Below are positions 56,005-64,000 of a stretch of 64,000 nt of DNA, in pieces. Where the stretch lies: assembly GCF_001949145.1 (NCBI RefSeq), contig NW_019091361.1, forward strand, positions 379,281-443,280. The letters run 5' to 3'. Both the position numbers and the translations under genes were made by a program. Numbering within the stretch: the first letter of the stretch is position 1; the number at the start of each line of letters is the position of its first letter. The notes beneath the pieces are model-generated. The model was not told where the DNA came from. It searched no databases and saw only the letters and a program-made list of their open reading frames with translations. The stretch comes from Acanthaster planci. Taxonomy: Eukaryota; Echinodermata; Asteroidea; Valvatida; Acanthasteridae.

Positions 56005-59000
56005 CTATTTTTCATGTAAGCCGACCATCTCCACACTCAGATCCCAGAGTCTCCGTGCCGCGTCATCATCCAGTGCATGTTGAGAAGGTTCCTTCGGTGC
56101 ACAGTCGCTATAAGGTAGAAAAGTGGAAAGAGAAATGATGGGAATCGTTTCATTCAGGTCGCCATTTCGAAAAGTGTATTTCTCTGAGTGTCAGTACTTC
56201 CCTGTCATACTCTTCAAATTCTTAATACAACTGATATCTTGCATTCAATAAAGATATGAATTGAAACGCGGCAGCAATTTCGCACCAAGCGTCCATACAC
56301 AGTGACAGGAGGGACTACCTGTTTGCCAACTTGAATTTCACATTGCCTGACTGGAGAATGCGAATTCAGGAAAGTTTCATCCCGGTATGTCAGGGGATCC
56401 ACTTTAAAGAGGTAAAGTCGACAAAGCTATATTGACATGTGGAAGCTATTTTTCCTACTTGTATGAACCACAGCCGTCCACAAAAACTGAGAAAGTTGAA
56501 ATGAAACTGATAAAGTGTGATTCCACTCAGGCTGGAGATGCCCGTATATTTTGGCGGGCTTTTCAGTATCATTCAAGTTTCGTCTAAATTCCCTCGTTAA
56601 AATCAAAGAAATGTGTTCTGAATGGAAAAATACTTCCCAATTACATAAAAAAATCTATTTTTATTTTGCATAAATAAATATGTGTGTAAATGTCACTCAA
56701 TCACGTTACTGTCACGTGACTTGAGCTTGCCAGTTTAGCCTTCCAACCCACCTGAGCAAAGGGTCAATTACAACTGATCAGTATGGCAGGTGCACGCATG
56801 CCTTGCTCGTATCCACCGTGACAGACACATCGGCTCATAACCTCAGATGTATAATCAATTCGAGTTCTCATCTGAGAGAATTTGTTAGTCGGAAAGCCCG
56901 AGGTTAACACTTACGTGGACTGATTATGGCAGAAGGTGACCTGCCATGCATTTCACAAACTGCGCCTCCGTGTATCAATCAAAATTATGATAGACATGCA
57001 CCCTTGGGATAGGACTATGAGAGTGAAGCATGCAAACGTGACAGGAGGGTAATTTTAGAAGACATTGCCTGGTGTCTCTTATCTCTGCACGTACCTGAAG
57101 TATAGTCCTGACGTGTTAAGAAGCTCCGGAGTTACTGCACAGTGGATGGTTGTCTGGGCCCCTTGTACAGCATTCTTGAACATCCACATGATCGGTGTGA
57201 AGCGCAGCACGTTGACGGCACGAGCTGCCAGACTACCTGATTCCATCATGTGACGACCCAGTTCAGTTGCTACAACACCTGGATGCACAGCATTCACGGT
57301 CACCTCAAACTCTAGATATACATCCAAGAGATTTGTCAAATTAAAGTGATTTGACAGACACAATATTACTCTGGGAAAGTAATTTTGGTGTGTGTACTGC
57401 CGTCAAGGGTGTCGGGGAAGCAGCAATGAAGCAAAACGGGTCGTGACGGTACCTGGAACATGTCATCCATTCCTACCGATTCTTTGAACACAAAAACAAA
57501 TTCATTTATTCGTTTAAGAAAAGTAATTAATTTTCTTCACTGTGAATCAGTAAAAACCAAAATCAGTCACTTTGCTAACCCGAGTTACAGTAGTTGAGTG
57601 TTTTTAAAAGAGGTGATTAATACCATTAATTTTCAGGCGTCTGCTGAGTTCCCGTGTAAACAACACATTAGCCAGTTTGCTTTGTCGGTAGGCCTTTCTC
57701 CTGTCATATCCTTTGTTCATGTGGATGTCGTGCCAGTCTATCTTGCCATAGGCGTGAGAAAGGGAGGAGACATTGATGATGCGGGCTGGGGTGGATGACT
57801 TGATGAGATCTAGCAGAAGGTTGGTTAGGAGGAAGTGACCCAGATGGTTGACACCAAACTGCATCTCGAACCCATCCTCTGTCTTCCACTCTGGACACAT
57901 CATGATTCCTGTGCGATGTATGACAGCATTGGTCAAATCTCACCACATGCATGGCATGTACCTAAGGTACCCAATCAACGTTACACAATCATTATGCAGG
58001 CTTTCAATTAAAGGCAACTTTTCTTCTGATTCTCTGTAAAAAGTAAGGCCATTTTCCCCATATCAATTTACAATCGTAAAATGAAGTTAATTTTGGGTTT
58101 TGACATTTGCAGAAATGTTTCATCATTCCACTGAAATTGTTTTCGTATTCCTCTGCAATATTTGATAGAATTTTACCTGCATTGTTAATGAGAATATCTA
58201 GCCTGGACTCTTCTGCTTTGATCTTCTCTGCACACTCTCTCACTGAGGCAAGGGAAGCCAAGTCTAGTTTGACCACAGTCAGATTTCTGTTACCAGTGTC
58301 TTCTCGGATCTCTGCGAGGGCAGCCTGTGCTTTGGCCAGATCACGGCACGCTAAAATCACCCGGGCACCTATCAATAAAGTTAACAAGACAAGGCTTGTT
58401 TATATTTGCGATTATTCATGTTTTATCATTTACAGAATTATGTGGTATTTAATTTTAATGAACCAATATTCCATTAGCCCGTTGCTGCACTTTTCATAAT
58501 ACTTGAACAATTTGCAATGAAGCCACGGGGAGTTAACAGGAAGGGCCGAAGAACAGGAAGGTGTGACTCATTCCCAGGGAAAAGCACTCATTGGTAATAG
58601 ACTAAAGAACGATGGACACCAGAAAGGTGTCACTTCTATCCAGTTTCTTCAACTTCCCTTTTTTACTTTTCCTTTTTATTGGTTTAATTTCGAGGAGAGA
58701 AGAGCACCTTCTCCCTCTACAGCTGCAATAGCTACATTCATGCTAGCATTTGGACACCTGAACATATCCACCGAATAGCAGTAGTATAATTTGGCATATT
58801 TTGGTCTGTGTTGACCTCAATGCACAATTGGAACTCGCACCTGTAAGACACTTCCGGATAACGAGCATTAACCATGAATATTTGGCAAACAGCACATGAA
58901 CCAATTCACCTACGCAGTTGGCTTTACACAGAGTTTTTCCTACTGTTCTTCGTAGAATCTTTCACACAAACATGAACTTGCAGGTTGTAGCCAATTACCA

Positions 59001-60424
59001 AGAACCGAAGACGAAGTTTGTGATTAATCTATTGCACACATCGTACCCCACGTGCAGAAAGCATTAATTAATCTTTTCTGTTTGGTGTACTTTTTTGGAT
59101 AATCGAGCAGACCTACCTCTCCTGGCCAGATCTCTGGCTGTCTCCTTGCCTATGCCAGTATTTGCCCCGGTGATGAGGACGGTCTTACCATTTAGACGAG
59201 CCTTGCTGTAGCACCATCCTCCTGCGAGATACCTTCGCAGTAACCATAGCAGCGTCCCTCCAACTGACGATTAAGCAGCCACAATATAAGGATTAACTTT
59301 TGAGGGAAACAGTATTGGCAAATTTGCTCTTTCAAGCACTGGAATAGAGCAGGAACATGTTAGACTTTAATACCAGTTCGACAAATAATTGCGAGCAATA
59401 TTTGGGGATAATTTGGAGGACAACCCACCCCAGTATTCCGACTTAAGATTCGCTCTATCGCCAAACATATGGTTCAATTCAGTGCGTCCTTAGAAACTAT
59501 TGTTACATGCACAATTACCATGAAGAAAGGAGCGGATTATCTTGGAAACAACAGTACATACAAAATTCGGCGTACGTTGGCACTAATCTTGGCTCGTTGT
59601 GTTGAAGCAATTGCAACGTCGATGGCGAGTTGTGAGAAAAGGAATGCATAAAAGTTCAAACAAGTGGACTTATATCCGAAAAGAAATTCCATTTCGCTTT
59701 CTGCGAACCTACAGTAGAAAAGCCACAGTGCTTTCAATACAGGACTGCGAGCAGTTGCTGATAGGGTCAATCATCAGGACAAATACACATATGCAACAAG
59801 GTATGAGACGGAGAGAACCCCCCCTGCTTTGTGTTGGTCATTGTCTCGCACTGTCGCAGGAATCTGGGGAATTCCTTTCAGATATCTTGGGGGGATGTGT
59901 TAAGTAACAATAGTCTGGAATGTGTACAGGGATTGGACATGTTGGGGGGTACCCCTCGGTCTCATTTCTTGCTGGGTATACAAATACTGACATCTGATAT
60001 ATGAAATACTTTGAATGGTAGTGTCTGAAAGGTTGGAGAATAAAAGGAAACGACTAGAGTTATTACTTAATAAAACAACACAGCTATACCCAACTTACTT
60101 TGACAAGCAGGAAAGCCGGCATTAAGCTGTGTGTGTGAGGTATGCCTTGGACCACAGTTGAACGTAAAATTATCTCAACTCACACGGTGTATTATGAAGT
60201 TTTATATCCCTGAAGGTAGTGTGGAGTTGCGCCTGCATTCCACCTCACTGCCTAAGCACTTTTGTATTGTGTATTAGATCGTCATTTATCTTTTCCTAAA
60301 GCAACAAGTTTTAGAGCCTTCTACTCTGTAAAAGGGAGACTAAGATGACTTTCGACTTACCAACAATAAGGGCGCCAAGAACAGGACTGACCCCAAACAT
60401 TGCAGTTTCATCTCCGGCAGCCAT
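56005..60424 (-). CDS. Retinol dehydrogenase 13-like SDR, complete
   Basis: Six exons, in transcription order, join in frame to 335 residues (human RDH13 has 331): 60361-60424, 59117-59263, 58177-58368, 57624-57908, 57095-57311 and 56005-56107. Splice sites are GT-AG. A hydrophobic span (about 9-29) followed by [20 protein letters not shown] is a membrane anchor of the RDH11-14 type. Motifs: TGANTGIG (53-60), [13 protein letters not shown] (132-135, split by an intron), [25 protein letters not shown] (179-183), YxxxK at Tyr208-Lys212 and [12 protein letters not shown] (239-250). The C-terminal DCAPKEP and ARRLWDLS stretch is also diagnostic. Known family role: NADP(H)-dependent interconversion of retinal or other aldehydes and their alcohols on ER or mitochondrial membranes. 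The TELGRH and [10 protein letters not shown] runs point to RDH13 rather than RDH11/12, but substrate and location are inferred. Its tandem paralogue begins at 61955. Confidence 0.93.
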
Positions 60425-61954
60425 TACTAGTAGAATATACAACATGAAACGGATATGCGACCACTACGACATGTGAATGAGGCTGCTCTGTGAAGTGAGT
60501 GCGTTGATCCCGAGTATTTAATGCTGGACTCAGATAAGTAGACTTGTTCTAAGTCCTGTGAGAGGTCTAAGTGACGCGGACTGAGCAGTATACATGTACA
60601 TGTAGTATTCCTCTAAGTGAGGAAATTACTTGTTAAGCTTTCACTTTGTCTAGTTTCTGATTGAATTTATTCATTTGAAATGAGTTCGGAAATTTCACGT
60701 GACTAAGCAATAATTGAGTGCATAAAGGCAATATTAAAGATAATTTTCATGTACATGTATATCCAGACACACCGAGGGTATCATACAGAGACAGAGACCG
60801 CCCCTTATAACCCTGTCACCCCAAAGCCATTAAGCTATACAATCTGCACCCAGGTACTAGATCTCATGTCAAAACGATCCTTCATTTTTTTCCGACCTTT
60901 GGTCACCAACTTTTGACTAAACAAATCTGCCATAAATTATCAGTAAGTATCACGCTGTGGCATATTACTAGCCTAAGGGCCTGCAGCTTTATGCGTCAAA
61001 TGTGCCCAAGAATGAACTTAGTTATATTCTGTTTCGTTTTTGTCATGGCGAAACAATTCTACAGACTAAGACCACAAGTTATGAGGGTCTTCTCATGAAA
61101 ACTGGGGAAAAGATTTTTCCCCTATAGCTACATTTCATCAAATTTCATCAAAGAACAGAAAGGCAGAATGGAAAGGCATAAAGAGTATATAGGGCCAACA
61201 TTATAATGGAAGCAATGCAGACCATGGCGTAATTCTTGAAACTGAGGCATAATTGCAAAACTAACTGGATAATTAACTTTATAGTAATTTACTGAAATAT
61301 TATCTTTAACTACTTTTTGAGAGTTGGTTCCGAGCCTGATTGCTGACATGCACTGTCGCAAGTCGTGTACCATTTGAAATGCTTAAATGTCACTATAATG
61401 ACTTGAATATGAGACGGAAAGCACAGATTATGAACAATAATAATAAACAAGCACCAACATGAAAATTACCTATATTCATTATAAATAAACTGTCATCCGC
61501 CTGAAAAATTTCTTCAGAATATTTTTAAAGTAAACAATAATACATGTAACTGAGGACATCTCTTTAATGTGTAGAAAACCGAGCTACAAATGTATTAAGA
61601 CTGAACCTATAAAGCCAGAGACAAATTCAAGAAAGAACAGTCATCAGTGGTGTATCAAGGGTCTTGGGTCCGGGGTAGGCAAATGGATGTTATTTTAAAA
61701 ACCGAATGCCCATATTTTTAATCTACAAAAGAATTCTCATCCCCCTCAAAAGGTGGTAGAACTGTTTCTAACATACTGCTGCTTTTTTAGTAAAAAGTTG
61801 CCCACGGGTCTTCCGGGGGCAATTTGTGCCCCTCCCCCCTTCGCCACCCCTTGTTAATCCTTGATACGTAAATTACACAGATCAACTGTTATAGCAGTGC
61901 TGTGGTAGGCGTTTTGTCCCTATGAGTTGAACTTTCAAAAACCGAGAAGGCCTG
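60425..61954. other. Intergenic between the two RDH13-like genes
   Basis: It should hold the promoter of the complete RDH13-like gene next to 60424 and the 3' UTR of the partial one next to 61955. A MITE occupies 61645-61871. No other feature or gene was seen. Confidence 0.5.
61645..61871. mobile_element. MITE, CAGTGGCGTA-type family, second long copy
   Basis: The left end is CAGTGGTGTATCAAGGG and the right end, read on the minus strand, is TACGTATCAAGGATTA. The interior around AAAAGAATTCTCATCCCCCTC and GTTTCTAACA matches the element at 5980-6205. There is no transposase frame. It lies just beyond the stop codon of the partial RDH13-like gene and may be transcribed in its 3' UTR. Confidence 0.55.
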
Positions 61955-63936
61955 CTAATTTTCTTGGAGGCCAACCATCTGGGCACTCATGTCCCACAAT
62001 CTTCGAGCTGCTTCGTCATCCAAGGCTAGTGGAGCAGGTTTCTTTTGGGCGCAATCACTGCATGGGAGAATAATGGTGAAAAAGAGTAGAGCCTATTCTT
62101 CACGTGGAACTTACTCAGTAATAGACTGGGTTTGGCAATTATTTTACGTCGATGGGTATAAAGGATAGCCTGCAGACTTAGCATATAATGTTAATGAATG
62201 AATTAACATGTTTTGAACTGTAACTGCAAATTGGCTAAAGTGGATATAGGGTGAACTAAAAGGTTGTTCTTACAAAAAGGCTATAAAGGATACAGGGCGT
62301 GGTTCATCTCACGCCATTCCAGTCGTACGAACGATTAAAAAACAAAGGCGTAGAAGTTTACAAATTTCAGCTTAAAGAATTAGTGTTTAGTACTTAGAAT
62401 AAAAACATACATTGTGCACTCAGACGAATGTGCTACAACGTGTGTCGGTGTCAGAATGCTGTTAATAAATGCATTCTGTCATTCAAGCACGATGCCCATA
62501 GGAACTAAAGCGGGAGGTACTGTATGCCCTCATAACACAAATAGTAGCCAGTGGTCCGTACGTGGCTTACATCTTTTGAAAAAAAATTACCACTTATGAA
62601 CAATGAGTGACATTTTCTACTGACGAAGTTTTTAAGTTCATTGGACGAACACTAGGTGGGAAGAAGCATAGTGTAATATAATTTTCATAAAAAGGACCGC
62701 TAGATGAATTTTTACCACTGTCAAAGTACACCACATCAAGTTTAGGACAGCTTTCCATATGGCAAGGTTCGAATACAAGTAGCAAAGCTTTTTGCAGTTT
62801 ACAGCAATTTAAAGCTCGTAGTGAGAGGAAGAAGATACGGAAGCGTATAAGGTCCACTTGCAAATTTTTTGTCGAGTTACTGTCTCGCCGTGGCGAATTA
62901 CCATCTCGCCGCGAGATAGTAACTCGACAAAAATTTTGCAAGTGGCCCTTACACGCTTCCGTAATTCCGTAAGAAGATGACACAGCGCCAAGATATAATT
63001 ATGAAAGTGTCATTGTTGCATAGGCTGATATGATTATAAGGGGTGTCCATTTACCCCCAAACTTTCTTTGGTTACCTGAAGTAAAAACCTGAAAAGTGCA
63101 TGAGTTCCGGAGTTACGGCGCAGTAGATAGTCGTCTGAGCTCCTTGCACGCTGCTCTTCAAGATCAGTTTGAGGAATGGATAGAATAATTTAAGAGCAAT
63201 CGCCAGGAGTGCACCCTTATTGACCACGTGCCGGCCCAGCTCCGTGGTCACAGTTCCTGGATGTACTGCGTTGACAGAAACCCCGGTGCCTGTGTCAGAG
63301 AGTGGCATAATACCAAGTGAGCAAAAATCAGCATTTTTTTCTGTTCATGTTTTTCATTGGCATTCACAAGGGTTTATCCACTACCAACACTGGGCGAGGG
63401 TTCCCCTCGTTTTCTCTGTTTTCTCTGAATGACGCAATGTACATTCAGAATTCGCATCTTGGTATGAACAGAAAAAAGCCCTTTTTAGATATTTACAGCT
63501 GAGCTCTGAAGACAAATTAAACTGCATTTGATTTGGATGCTTGGCCATATTTATTTGAACAGATAAAATCAGAGAAAACATGTTTTCCTTAGAGGCGCTC
63601 TTTAACTTCTGCAGAATTAAGTTGCCCTAGGCTCGAATGACATTTGCTGACCTTTACGTTTTAGTCGCCTGCTAAGTTCCCGTGTAAACAGCACGTTGGC
63701 CAACTTGCTCTGAGTATAGGCTTTTCCACTATTATATCCTTTTCGCATGTGAATGTCGTCCCAGTCTATCTTGCCGTATTCGTGAGCAAGGGAGGAGACA
63801 TTGATGATGCGGGCTGGGGTGGATGACTTGATGAGATCTAGCAGAAGGTTGGTTAGGAGGAAGTGACCCAGATGGTTGACACCAAACTGCATCTCGAACC
63901 CATCCTCTGTCTTCCACTCTGGACACATCATGATTC
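61955..63936 (-). CDS. Retinol dehydrogenase 13-like SDR, partial (5' exons beyond the window)
   Basis: Three 3' exons are present, in transcription order 63652-63936, 63076-63289 and 61955-62057, encoding about 200 residues in frame to the stop. They match exons 4-6 of the gene at 56005-60424: exon 4 and the last exon have the same lengths (285 and 103 bp) and the middle one is one codon shorter. Present are [24 protein letters not shown], the YxxxK site (AYTQSK), [12 protein letters not shown] and the C-terminal ARRLWDMS stretch. The Rossmann-motif exons (TGxxxGIG and NNA) must lie to the right of 64000. The first part of exon 4 and its adjoining intron are identical to the paralogue. Family role is retinal/aldehyde reduction or retinol oxidation with NADP(H) at a membrane. 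Confidence 0.9.
62836..62963. repeat. Near-perfect foldback in intron of partial RDH13-like gene
   Basis: The left arm starts TACGGAAGCGTATAAGG and continues through CCACTTGCAAATTTTTTG, GTCGAGTTACT and TCTCGCCG. The right arm is its inverse with few mismatches, ending CTTACACGCTTCCGTA. The loop is about 20 bases. Arms of about 53 bases with so few differences suggest a recent foldback or MITE insertion. A minus-strand frame of 129 codons across it is a by-product of the repeat. Confidence 0.75.
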
Positions 63937-64000
63937 CTGTGCGATGTATGACAGCATTGGTCAAATCTCACCACATGCATGGCATGTACCTAAGGTACCT

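Noticed and set aside
62594-62983. 129-codon minus-strand open frame
   Set aside because: It runs across the foldback repeat inside an RDH intron; the inverted arms explain its openness.

Overview
The window is about 39% GC by eye and has the features of an animal nuclear genome. Genes are widely spaced and split by many GT-AG introns, each coding exon is about 40-360 bp, one GPCR gene has no introns, and the spacers carry short inverted-repeat transposons, SINE remnants and microsatellites. Gene content (a SIRT2 orthologue, RDH13-like and HSD17B2/BDH1-like short-chain dehydrogenases, and a membrane protein with a TRADD-N-like domain) suggests a marine invertebrate deuterostome such as an echinoderm, hemichordate or lancelet. 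The sequence alone does not decide between these.

Layout. Positions 1-12151 hold no gene I can support, only repeats. A single-exon class A GPCR lies at 12152-13582 (+) and has an unusual poly-Lys/poly-Ser third intracellular loop. A complete 13-exon SIRT2 gene runs 16764-27825 (+); every junction keeps frame and gives 395 residues. Pointing towards it, on the minus strand at 30421-37512, is an 8-exon gene whose 5' end is not found. It encodes a TRADD-N-like adaptor domain followed by three membrane spans. The right third (41365-64000) is a minus-strand SDR cluster: two tandem five-exon HSD17B2/BDH1-like genes (41365-44292 and 48264-51878), then two tandem RDH13-like genes (56005-60424, complete; 61955-63936, whose 5' part lies past the window end). 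All coordinates were derived by hand from reading frames and splice signals.

How the genes may relate. The four SDRs all have the NAD(P)-binding and YxxxK catalytic motifs and probably act on retinoids, steroids or similar lipids at membranes. Their arrangement is explained by two local duplications. A 212-bp stretch shared by the two RDH13-like genes is identical through exon and intron, which suggests gene conversion or very recent copying. SIRT2 is a cytosolic-type NAD-dependent deacylase and has no evident functional link to its neighbours. The TRADD-N-like membrane protein is the most unusual gene here. Such domains belong to death-receptor and innate-immunity signalling, but here the domain is attached to a multi-span membrane region with no death domain visible in the part recovered.

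Repeats are an important part of the window: a piggyBac-type MITE with TTAA ends inside SIRT2, three copies of a MITE family with CAGTGGCGTA-type ends, a near-perfect foldback at 62.84-62.96 kb, an L2/MIR-tailed SINE, a tRNA-headed SINE, and a degenerate minisatellite of about 0.8 kb at 54.4-55.2 kb.
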